DNA of 64,000 nucleotides from Dirofilaria immitis. Taxonomy: Eukaryota; Nematoda; Chromadorea; Rhabditida; Onchocercidae. Shown here piece by piece: positions 41,131 to 53,118 of this stretch. Each line of letters begins with the position of its first letter. The first letter of the stretch is position 1. The stretch is taken from NCBI GenBank assembly GCA_024305405.1, contig JAKNDB010000105.1, positions 558,001 to 622,000 of the forward strand. Reading direction: 5' to 3'. The notes under the pieces were generated by a model that made no database searches, was not told the origin of the DNA, and saw only the letters and a program-made list of their open reading frames with translations. Made by a program: the position numbers and the translations under genes.

Positions 41131-44100
41131 TCAAGAACTAAAATATAAAATCAGTCTTTGTTTAATTTTCAAGTTTCATATAACCTGGGCTTCTTTTTCA
41201 TAGCCAATTGACTATTGCAATTCATTCACCTTGTTAGTAGAATGTATTGAGAAGGCTTTATACAACTATTATAACATCTGATCACAATACGTCTCAGAAG
41301 AGCTTATTGCAGATAAATAATTAACTCTTCTCCATGTCGCAGAATCATTAACTGTTGTAACTGCAGCTTGATCACAATCATATAATTTCGAATAAAATGT
41401 AAGCTTTTTGCATCCAAAGCGAATTAACTAACACTGGAGGAATATTGATTATTCCGAAATCAAAAAAAAAGAAATAGCTGCTAGGATTTTTTCAAATTTT
41501 GAAAGATGGAAATTGAAATATTAAAATTTCTGGTTATAATTAAATTATTTCTCATAAAAATATCAATCAGATACTCTTCCGGAATACTATTAGATCGCGT
41601 AAAATTATCAGCCTAGTTTCAATCAATATGTAAACATAATATGTTTATGCACTGATGATTTCAAGATGACATTACAGGATATAAAGGTGAAATCCAGTTT
41701 GAAATCATACTACCACCCGATCGACAAAAGCATCGCTTCTCTAAATGATATCAATTATTTTTGAAAACTATGGCAATAATTTGATAGACATTTGATCAAC
41801 CACAGCTTTATTGATTATGATTTTTGGTTTGATAGATCAGATCATAGTTTGATTATCGTATGATGGGTCTTAAATTAATTAGTGTCCAGATGGGGGTGTG
41901 CAGGTGTTTTGAAGATTTGTGTGATTGAAGAGAATCATGTATTGCATTTTTCTTTTGCAATTAAGAAAATGAATTATGAAGAAAATACAGCAGTATCTTA
42001 ATTTTTTCCTTTTTATCCTGCTAATTTCAAGATGAGTAATAAGGAAAGGAAAAATCTTGCAGTCGAAGTTATATTACCTATGTAAATTATTCGAAAAGAT
42101 TACGAGAACAAAAAGTATATAGTTCAGATCGTAACCGAATAAACCCAATATCATTCCGGTACTTTGAGGTTTGAAAGAAAAATATAAAGTGTACCACATA
42201 TAACAATTATATCTGATGGAATATCTATTGCCACAACATTGTTCAATAGGTGCACAATAGACTGATAAGCCTATTAACTTAATTAATGAAGCAACAAGCA
42301 GAGTGAAAATTGAATTTATCGCTTTTTCGCATTTTTTTTTTATCTGGAAGAATATGTTGCAAAAGCTTTGGAGATTACAACAATTTCATTCAATTTTTTA
42401 ATACTGAATAATCGAATAAATGGTCGAAAGTTGCATCAATAAGTAAATAACTTAAAAAAAATTATAACTTGGCACAAATATCAGGAATATGATCCCGTTT
42501 AACCTGATTTCAGCCTCAAGGAATTTCAAGAAATGCTAATGAATTTTGATCGCATTTTACACTTCCCATATTATTCATCGAATAGAATTGAGAGAATGGG
42601 CGAGCAGTTTTTATAATAGATAATGAAAAAATAGAGCAAGAGATTTTTATTAAATTATAGCAATATACTTTAATTAACATTTACACATGCAACTATTATC
42701 AAATGTATGTTTCCAAATGTTTTTCATATTTTTACTAAGGTAAGAAACGTTTTTTCTGTCAGCAGATTAATAATAAAAATAAAATTAGAAACTTTATTGC
42801 GTATCGCAATTTGCATGTTATGCTATTTGATAACCGATAATTTTAATAATGAATGGCCATATTTTCCAGAATATTACTTTAAAGTAACTGACTTTCGGAA
42901 TTAATACTTCCCACAAATTTACTCCTAAAAAGCTTTGGCCTTTATTTTAGATTTAATCAAACTTGCTTTTGATTTAAACATCAAGAATTTTAACTGTAAA
43001 AATTTTATGGCGATTATTATTACGGCTCTATTGGAGAAGCCAAAATCATGGGTAACAGATTTACCTATGGAAATGCAAGTTTGCGATTAATAGACAGTTA
43101 TTGGATTTTGAAATATATGTACATCAACGAAAAAAGGAAAGCAAGGAAAATATTTTTTAGCTGGAATAAGCAGTTAAATAAAATTTAAATAGCTTTGGAT
43201 TGTTACTATTTTTTTAATTTCGATATTCAGTGTTTTATTTTTGACATTGACATTTGTCTGAAGCTTTTCAAGCATCACGTAGTTCATTAGTTTTTTCAGA
43301 AGCACTACATCTGAAAAAAATTGACATGAAAATTCGAGCAATATTCGGTTTTTAATTTAAAAATTAACCAAGACTTTAATTTTTTAATATTAAAATTTAC
43401 ATAAATGTTCTTACTGAAATGATTACAAAAATCGCAGGTTTTTGCTAGAAATGAGATTTGAAAGATCTGCATGTTATTATTAAGTGTCGATTTTTTGATT
43501 TTTGACTACCACTATCAATAAATCATTATTTGAAAGCTTCACTAGTAGTAGAATTAGATTAAACGCAATTTTCAAAACAAGGTAACTAACTGCTGAGAAT
43601 CCGGACATGTCGTTGTGGGAATTCCATATGAAGAACTGAAAATTCTTATCGTTGAAACTCATTTTAAAAATTTTCGAAAAGTACTTTTGACACATATAAA
43701 AACATAAATTGAAGTGGAAATTGCGTGCTTATCTATCTTTTTCCATCTATTTGTTGAACTTTACAAATTTCATTGACTTTCCTTTCATGCAAGTCCGATG
43801 TTTTTCTTTTTTTCCACTTTTTCTTTTATATTTATCAAATTCTCCGCTTACAAAGTGAAGTAAAATCACCTTGCAACTTGCAAATCACAACGTAATAATG
43901 GACTTCGCACTCGTTTCATACATTTATCGTAGAAAATTTCGTTAGCTGATCGTGTTTTCCCAGTTTCGCCGAGCAATTTATGGGCTTTGATTCTTGATAA
44001 CTTGGAATGTGGAATCGAAATTTCCTTTTTTCGTAAACTAAAATATTTTTTAATTTTTTACTTTCCTTTTGAAATTGGAGAACAGTTTTAAAAAATTTAT

Positions 44101-45100
44101 TTGCTTTACAGGAAACTGAGGATAATACGTTGCGAACAAAAAAAGTTACAAAATATTCAAATATATTTGGGAGACACATGTTAGGTGCAGATGTAATTGG
44201 TTTATCCATTTGTTACAGATTATAGTTCCACTGTTATAGTTAAATTGGAAATTTTATTGAACTGAAAGAATTATATTTTTAGCAAATCAAAATTTTTTGT
44301 TGAATTAGAAAATACAAGGTATATCCTTAGTATAAGAATAAATATGCAAGAATTAAATTTCTGAAATTTTCCTAACTTGCCATGCAATCCTGAATAAAGA
44401 TGAAATAGATAAATAGGAAAAACCTACAACTTTTTCAATGTTTGCAAAAACTCTCGAGGAATGCATGCGGAGATGTTATTACAGCTAAAAATAGCAAGCA
44501 ATTTTTGATAATTTTATCAATTTGCTTCTCAATTATATACTTAGCGCTAAAAATCGTAAGTATGAGTAATTTTGCTCTTTACAGCAATCCACTGCTTGAC
44601 AATGTCCTATTATCGTTGATCATCATTTTCTGTAAGATGAAATCTTATTTCATCAAAGATCCAAAATAACGACACATGGAAACTTTTAAAACCTGAATTA
44701 GTATCATAGAAGATGGAGTAAAATTTTTTATTTTATAGCTATATGCTTTAAGAGGCAAACAATATGCGGTAAAACATAATTATTACATATTTACTTCTAA
44801 TTTCTCCAAAACGATTTCTTGTTTTATGCCTTTTGTTCAATTCTCGAGATAACAGTTTACTGAAATTGAAATTAAATGTAACAGTACCTCATTTCTCTTT
44901 CAGCAGGCACTAATAAGCACAGCATGCATACAGAGTATATTTTACATTATTAGTGTTTTCTTATTTTGATTTTTCATATATTTTAAAAGGAAAAGAAATT
45001 GAAACTGCCCATAATTGTTCATCTTGAATCTAACTTCCCGCAATCAGTTTGTAAAAGGAAACAGATATAATCTTAGGCTTAGGCTATATGAAAATATCAT

Positions 45101-46580
45101 TTAATGGTGATGATGAGAGATTTGACATCTTTGAGAAACGATAATTTCAAGAATTGTATCCCACTTTAGCTTGCTGTCATACTTTACTTCTTTACACTTC
45201 ATCAGCATCTCACTTAAATGAAAAAAGAAAAAAGAAAATTTAATGAAAAAATGTTACTAATAATTCGTTTTTTTAAGAGACAATAAATTTTTGGAATGAC
45301 AGAAATCAATATGAAATAATATAAGTGAATGTTTATCAAAATTGAAATAGATAAGGTAATAATATATTCATAAGCTTACCAATATTTGCTTGTTGTATTG
45401 GCAAATCATCCAAAGTTAGATGATTTGAATGTGATTGCTGCTTGTGATATGTATCGAAATCCGTTCGAATTGCTTCAATAAATGCTACACCATGCAAATT
45501 TTTTAACTATCAACTACTATCCGTATTTTTTACCATTATATTCTTTTTTTTTTTATTAAAATTAATGATTCCTCAGAAAAACTTGTAAACTGTTAAATAT
45601 CAAATACTTCGGAATAGAAGAAAGTTTAAGGATTTGGAAAATACTTAAATTAGATTTTCCACCTGCACAAAAAAATTTAATCTCGAGAGCACAATATAAT
45701 CTATAAAAAATCTCACATTTTAAACTATGATGTGTGTCTTGTCCCTGTCTTTCTACAAGCATTTCTCGTGCTTTTGCTGTAAATCCACGATGAGGTGATT
45801 TTGGATTAACGCTTTCATTCGATAAACTTCCAGAACTTTCCTAAAAAGAAGATTGCATTGATGATAAAACTAAGAATTCTTTTTTGATATATGTTAGTTT
45901 TAATAATCAGCTGATAGAGATAAATTATATCGAGCTTAAGGCGATATTCAAGAAAGCGAGATGCAAGTAACGAATAAAAAATATTGTATATAAATTGAAA
46001 AGAAAAGAAATAGGAAGTGATGAAAAATCAATGATAAGAACTATCTCACAATAGCAAAATTATTCTTAGAATTTTGATAAAATTAATTCGTTGCATAAAT
46101 GTCATTTTGTATTTTCAAGAAAAAAAACTTAAAAAGATATATAAACGAAAGAATTCATCATGATATCACGAACATGTTTAGCGATTTTACTGAATAATAT
46201 TTTGATATTTTATTGTTTTTCAATGGATTATGATTAACTATCAGTATTTTTATCAGATTAGAACATTTTGAGTTAAAAATTAATTCCTTTAGATTATAGT
46301 AGTATTTTTAACAGAAGAATTTTGGAATTAAATCGAATCCAAATCTTCCAATTCGAGTAAAAATATTGAAGATGAAATAATAAGACGAAAATATAAATCA
46401 CGATGATGCATTAATTAAATACTGGAACAAAACTTCTAATTAAGTATAAAAAGTAAATATCTAACAAAAACTTACTGCCACAACTGCAAATGGTGCTGGT
46501 GGTTCTAACAGTACTTCACGAGCTTTGGTAGTAAAACCACGATGTCGTGCCAATCGTTCTTGTAAATCTACATTGGACAT
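45101..46580 (-). CDS. Unrecognised small protein with duplicated HRGFT-KARE motif
   Basis: Four minus-strand exons fit: 46580-46476, 45840-45717, 45484-45380 and 45212-45101 (stop TAA). Phases match directly across introns 1 and 2. The last junction needs one extra base at 45211-45213, after which the frame runs to the stop. The product is about 148 residues, soluble and without signal peptide or membrane segment. Exon 1 opens MSNVDLQERLARHRGFTTKA and carries HRGFTTKAREVLLE; exon 2 carries HRGFTAKAREMLVE, a clear internal duplication. The C-terminal half looks helical (SFIEAIRTDFDTYHKQ, later KYDSKLKWDTILEIIVSQR). The ATG lies directly after an acceptor AG, so it may be the SL-spliced start or an internal methionine of a longer form. 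I do not know the family. The motif spacing suggests a binding element repeated twice. Confidence 0.65.
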
Positions 46581-49500
46581 CTGCAAAAATAAATGTCGAT
46601 ATATTTTTTTTATTTTATAAATTTCAATTAACTCTTAATGAAATCAACAGTAAATCACAATAAAGTTTATGAATCTCCCATGCTATATGAAATTTATTAT
46701 GACTTCAATTTGAAAGGCGGAAATAAAATTTCATATGGAATATAATACAACTTAGGAATAATTTTAGAAGTAAGCCATCTCATAAAAGTTTATTTATCAC
46801 TGCCGACTGATATAAATGCTGTTTCATCAAGAATCGGCAATCATCCAATATCAATATTCGAACTTATCCCAAGACATTATATGGTCAAAGAATTTTATAT
46901 CGAGCTCATTATTGTCAGACTAACTGTCGTAAATTTCATAAGAAACTAGATAAGACAAATGAGGAAATGCTTCAGAAAATATATGACACTTATATGATCA
47001 TATGATTATACGGTAGTGTAGCGAAGATGAGGTCTTAAGCTTTCTATTGAAAATAACCTCTTCAAATAGAGAACAGAGGAATAAAAGAAAACGAAATCGA
47101 TGTTCCAATCGATGAATACGACTTCTTTACTAACATTTTTAACAACCATTTCTACATTCATCAATTAATTGAATAATAGGAAATATAAAATAAAACTTTT
47201 GTTAGTATTTAAAATGTCCTCATTGTTGTTCGAATGTAAGTAAAATTCATTTGGTAAGATTCAACTAATCTTCGAGAAGTGATTGGTCAAAACAGAAATT
47301 AAAGCGCTGACATCAAATTTAACTATTTTTCCTATTTAAATTTGTTTTCGATAAAATTTAGAATGGATAATGTATAATATAAAATATGAATACGACGAAA
47401 CTAAGAGAAGAAGAAATTACATTATGTTTAAGATCAATCTTAAATCTTAGTATAAAATAAAGAATAAAAAAATATGTCATTTGGAAAATTGAAAATGTGC
47501 ATTTGATTTTTTAAAAATAAATTTTGGAAATTAAATTCATCAAAACGATGAGATAAAACAAAAAAAAAGGATGTGTTTAATAGACGAATAGAGAATGAAA
47601 AAGAATCAAAGTTGATATATTGATAAATGTAAAATAAAAATTAGTTTTTAACATGTTTTTGAAAAGAAGGACACGAAAGATATATGCATTGCTAGGCTGT
47701 TGAAAACAGTCAAACATTCAGAAAATGTGCATGTGCTAGCCAAATTTGAACATATATACTTCTTTTATATGCTCAAATTGACTGAATACAACTAAACTAG
47801 CCAATGAATTCATTTTGCTTACTTGCCTGAGCTACCAGATATGCCTGAACTTATCAAAAATAAATGATAAAAAAATTATGAAGTAGGACTTGATATCTAA
47901 ACTCATAATTATTGAAATTATTTGTTAATATTATATGAATTGATAATAGTTTTTCGGCCTGATTGATATTCTATCATTTATTTATATTCAACTGATTATA
48001 TTAGTACAATATCAAATTATTTATGAACTATGCAAATCTGCTCTTCGATAAGCATTTTTTCGTTTTTAATGTATCGCTTTCTTTTTTCAAAAGAAAAAAT
48101 TACTTTTGAATATTGGAATTGATTTATTTTAAATAACAAGAAAATTTCAGTCTAAATCTTGAAATTTGAATTTTTATAAAAGCTTAAAAATCTAGCGATT
48201 AATTGCTTTTAAAATCGACCGATTTTCGCGCAATTATTTTTCTCAAATTTCATTGTAGTTATTTAATTGCTGGATTTTTGTATCATCATCTAATTGAGCT
48301 TTTATGAAAACCACATTTAAAATAAAATTAGAATTAACAGGCGAAATTAACTTGAAATTTTTTTAGCATCACTTATTAGTTTGAATCTCTCACCAGGAAA
48401 AAACGAAAATAAATAAAATTGTAACTTTATTAAGTGAAAGATATATAATATGGATTATTATTCTACGAAGAAAAAGATGCAGAAATCAATTAGTAATAGT
48501 TGTGTATGGATAGATCACATCCCAAAAGGTCGTTGACTTCAGATCATGATATGGTGAAATAACAGAATTAGTAGTAGTTGATATGGCAAGTATTCATAAA
48601 TTGAACAGTTTATAAAGATAAACCAGATGGCTTTTTCTATCAACAAAAGTGATAATGATGATTGATTAAATACTTGCAATCTGTTAGAATAGATCAGTTA
48701 TGTAGGAAAAATTGATCAAAAGAAATAAAGTGAAATTTCAATTAAGCATCAAAGAGAATGGAGGCTATTAAATTGAATTAATTATGTTATAATGAATTAA
48801 ATGAAAGCGAATTATATACATAACTGTATCGTCTTTTAAAGCATTCTATCAATAAATAGTAAAATAAATAAGAATTTTGTGGTATTTATGTCAATGAAGG
48901 AAAGAATGAATAGATTTTAATTTTTAAAAATAAAATTGAAAAGAACGAAGCAAAATTTCTTAGCATTCAGAAAGAAAAAATTTTCCATGCCATCTTCCTT
49001 TCCCAATGACTGCAAAACTAATTTAAAAATTTCCACATCAGCACTGTTTTCGTTTATCATTACTAGCAGATAAGAAAATCCATTTTTTGAAGCGATGTCT
49101 CGTATACCTTCCTCTTTTCTCCTTTCATTCGCGACACTTCAATTCTATAACAAATAACTTCAATTGATAATTGCTATGCCGATTTGTATCGAAAACAACC
49201 ATATTCGCTATTTAGAATTCAATAATTTATCTGAAGTGAGAGCTTGCTTAACGAATTGAAGTCAAACAAGAGTTGAAGTAAATCGGTGTCTCAGAAAATC
49301 AATAAATAATTACTCAGATAATGTGTAAAATCAATTAAAATCTTTTAATTGATTTTACTCTTTGCTTTCATCCAAGTCAATAAAACTTAAATTTCTAAAA
49401 TCAAATTCAAGAAAATCTCATTCATAATTGGGTAAATGCTTATCCTTTTGTTATTAATTGTTGTTATTAACTTATTCTTCTTTTTTCGAAAGAAAATTTA

Positions 49501-50639
49501 TCATTCTTCTCATTAAGAACTTTCGTTGAACTTCAAAGGGTCGTTCTTATAATTTGATGCATAAAAAATGGCTTTAAACTAAAATAAGTATTCTTTAAAA
49601 GATAAAGTCTTATTATTTGGGAATATCAAAAGAACAAAGTTTTTCAAAGTTTCTAGTATTTTTAGTAACAGCATTTCAAAAATAATTTAAACTGGTCTTA
49701 AACTAGCAACAACAACTTCCGGGAATAACTCTTTTATTTAAAGCCAACATTAGCTAATCAATAAAATATTTAATTTCATTAATATATCATATTTGAGAAA
49801 TGAAACCTTATCATAAAAAATGTATTTCCGCTTCGTGCTTTAAAAAATTCATTTGTCTGCTGTATATACGGATAAATATTAAGTATCAACAAATTTGCAT
49901 TAATGTGGATCGTTGCTAAATTCAAAATATGCTTTTCAAAGTATATTAAATTTTCTGATAAGATACAAATGTTATATTACTAAAGGCTAGCAGCATTTTG
50001 CACACATTAGTTGAAGATTTCAATTTTAAAATTACACCTTTGGTAAAATCTGCATCGGTTGTCATATTCAGTATTTATCCATATGCAAGCAAACACATAA
50101 TTTATTTGAGCATACAATAGAAAGAGAACAATCAAATTAAATAATTTCAATTAAATGAAATATGATTTGCTTTAGTTTTTATTATTTCATTAAACAAAGA
50201 GGAGGAAAATGGCGATGTCGAAACTTCGATATAATTTATTCACCATAATTAAATGGAGACAATAAAATCTCACTTAATTATTTTCAAGATTTGATGTTAG
50301 CTATTTATTAACAGCACAAGTAGATTATGGCAAGCGTCACTATCAAATATCACAGGTTCCAAAATTTGTGATTATATCAGAAAAGAATGAACAGCAGCAT
50401 GGCTTCAGAAATAAAGCTTTGAAAATAAATTCCCATAAGAATTGAAAGAAAAAAGAGATTTTTGATAACATGTAATCTCGGAGAAGCCGTAATTTCTCGT
50501 AAACAATTTATAAAGAACTATTTTATTTCAAGAAATAGGATATTCAAAAATTAATTGAAATACCAAATTGAAATCTTAAAAATTAACAGACGATTATAGT
50601 ACAATCAATTTAAAGTTCTAATCGCGGCCTAGAATAAAA
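46581..50639. other. Noncoding stretch upstream of the orphan gene
   Basis: About 4 kb of AT-rich sequence in which I see no supported exon, RNA gene or clear repeat. It should contain the promoter of the minus-strand orphan gene. Confidence 0.5.
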
Positions 50640-50843
50640 ATAAGTGGACTTGGCAAACGAGGCAACGGTCTCGGTAAGGGTGGTGCGAAGCGTCATCGTA
50701 AAGTTCTACGCGACAATATCCAGGGTATAACGAAACCAGCTATTCGACGTTTGACTCGAAGTGATGGCGTAAAACGTATCTCAGGGCTAATCTACGAGGA
50801 AATGTGTGGCGTGCTGAAGGTGTTTCTAGAAAACGTTTTTTAA
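50640..50843 (+). pseudogene. Histone H4 relic, truncated and lacking a start codon
   Basis: One open frame matches H4 residues 1-65 of 102, including [19 protein letters not shown], the [12 protein letters not shown] region and [10 protein letters not shown], then a Phe and a TAA. The start position is ATA, not ATG. About eight residues differ from the near-invariant H4: R3L, G6R, K8N, A38T, R40S, G41D, T54M and R55C. The C-terminal third (tail of the histone fold, YGFGG end) is absent. It is intronless and richer in G+C than the surrounding DNA. I read it as a decayed gene or retrocopy fragment; use as an exon of an unknown transcript is possible but unlikely. Confidence 0.9.
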
Positions 50844-53118
50844 AGTATATAGAAAACGCAGATTATATTGAACTTTGGTGATTGAATCTATTTTGTCAAT
50901 TATATAAGAAATGAAAAAGCATTATTATGATATTCTTCTAGAAGGATTGGAAAAAAATTCATATAGTTTGCTTTGCTAACTGTTTGTTGAGAAAAGTTTG
51001 CAGTAACGAAGGGATATAGGATGGCTTAAAATCCAATGATTTCAGTCTTCACCATTCATCAACTTACGAAATAGCAAAAAAATTGCACATAGCATTATTT
51101 ATAATTTTAATAGTTCTTAGCATTACTAACAAATCATGTCCATCCTATATGAAGTAATGCCATACTATCATCAAATATGATGAAGTGAGCGGTTGATACA
51201 CTCTTCCGATTTGTCAGATTAATTTCTACATTAGAGCCCGAAAGACTCGATGCAGAATCCTACAGGAACAGAGTGATAAAAGAAACTGCTTTAAGAAGCT
51301 TTAATATATCTATCTATTGGTTGCTTGCTTAATTAAAGCTGCTTCTGATTTCCCTTTTGACAGATGACAAATACATTTTTTGCTTCTTTACTTCCATCGT
51401 GAGAACAAAATTAATTTAATTTAACTCTGAGGAAATGAAATTAGGTAAAAGATCAATTCTCTTCAATTACAGCTGAGCATAGCGAAATTTACACAATTGA
51501 TATTATATTATGTTGGTAGCTCTGAAATAGAACTAGGTTAGCATATATGATCTTCTATCTACTTAAAAGGGAATAGCAACAGGAAGCGGAAGAAGGAAGA
51601 TTTTAATAAATTTCAATAGCTTAGTTTTATTTCAGCAATCTATTATAGAAAATATCAATTTATTAACGACATTAGAAAAACGCGATATATGTAAAGGTAG
51701 AAAAATCTTTAAAAAAGAGGTATTCAAAAGAAATTAGATTGATTTCAGTCATTAATTTTTCTAATAAACTACTTGAAAAATGAATTCGTTTGGATTACTA
51801 ATATTAACTGAATTCATTAAAATAACAAAAATAAAACTTCATAAACTTTCAAACTTCTCAATGCAAAGAGTGGGTATTTTTTCGAGTAAAGCCAAATTTT
51901 AATTGTAACTAATAAACAGCATTACCTTTCCAGGAATTAAGAAAAATTTTAACTTTAATTTGACCGATGCAATGCAGTTGTTTGATGGTTAGTCGTCAAA
52001 TTGTTCTGAATCTCTCAAAATTTCTCTTCTTTCAATTATGTGAAGATATACACATGGTATAAATATTCCAGAAAATATTTCCGAAGCATTCTTATTGTCA
52101 TTTATATCAAACATTTAAAAGCTATGATAATAACGAAACAATAACTAGTATATGTATATTTCTCACATTCAGATTATTACGGTCATCGAAAGACCAGAAT
52201 TAATGGTTGTTAGCCCTCAGAATGTTAAAGAATGAATTCTTTAAAAAGTGAATTGTGAAAAAAATGAGAGAAAATTAATTTCAGAAAAACATAAATATGA
52301 GAAATAATAAATAACAAGTACGGAAGCCAAGCGAAAACTTATACGTATCATAAAAGGCTATCTATCATATTGAAAACCGATCGGTTTCAATTCAATGATA
52401 TTAAAAAAGTAGCACCAAAAAGATATGTTTAACCAAGTTGAAAATTTCCATTTGTTTCATCTCAGCTCCTATTGATTGTCCGAAATGAACAGTTTAATTA
52501 CATTGAAAAAGATCATTGTTCTCACATGTTTTCACTATTATGGTAATTTTATTATTGATACGTGATTACTACGAAAAATATTTTTTCTACAGTAAAGAAC
52601 ATCGAAGATCAAAGATAGATATTGACATGATACCGTGTAATTGGTACAACGTGCTGTTTTCTGCTCGTTACAAAATTCAATCTTGTGAAGTTGAAATAAT
52701 TCTCATTTGAGTGAATAGGAATGAAATTCAGAATGCAAAAATCTTGGTGATAAATATATTTGCAAAGACCGTGATTGTCATTTTTTATGTTGACGAAAAA
52801 AAAAAATTATAATGAAGGATTAGTGATATATTTCATCTAAAATCTATCGTAATTAATTTTTTATTAATTTAGCTACCAAAGATCCAAGAAAAAAAAAGCT
52901 TAAGGTTTCCCAAAAAATGGATATTTTATTAAATTGTGCTTAATAAACATTTGAAAAGATAATGATGATTTTTAAATTTCCATGAATAACTTCGTAGGAA
53001 TTACTAAAATATATAAGTTTATTACTATAGGATGTTTTCAATAATATATGAGGAGAAAATATGATGAATAATGATTTATTTGAAACATACAAAGCATAAC
53101 GTGAAAACTGAATTTAAT
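50844..53118. other. Noncoding stretch
   Basis: About 2.3 kb. The run 52516-52710 is open but resembles no known protein and lacks splice support. I see nothing else. Confidence 0.5.
53075..53080 (-). terminator. Candidate polyadenylation signal of the membrane-protein gene
   Basis: AATAAA on the minus strand, about 40 nt after the TGA at 53119. Confidence 0.5.

Larger units (their letters stand above)
32142..45100. other. 13-kb gene desert
   Basis: AT-rich DNA without a convincing gene on either strand. Open runs such as 34272-34472, 39044-39241, 39855-40046, 42707-42904, 43480-43695 and 43916-44209 are low-complexity Lys/Asn/Phe/Ile strings without phase-compatible splice partners. It contains the myosin 3' UTR at the left edge and a pair of direct repeats at 40.5/41.1 kb. 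Distant regulatory elements of the myosin gene could lie here, but no motif proves it. Confidence 0.55.

Noticed and set aside
43916..44209. 97-codon minus-strand open frame
   Set aside because: Lys/Phe/Asn-rich low-complexity string expected by chance in AT-rich DNA, with no splice partners or family resemblance.
32142..45100. tRNA, rRNA, CRISPR or integrated bacterial (Wolbachia) sequence
   Set aside because: I looked for T-loop-like GGTTCGAATCC strings, regularly spaced repeats and long intronless bacterial-type frames and found none.
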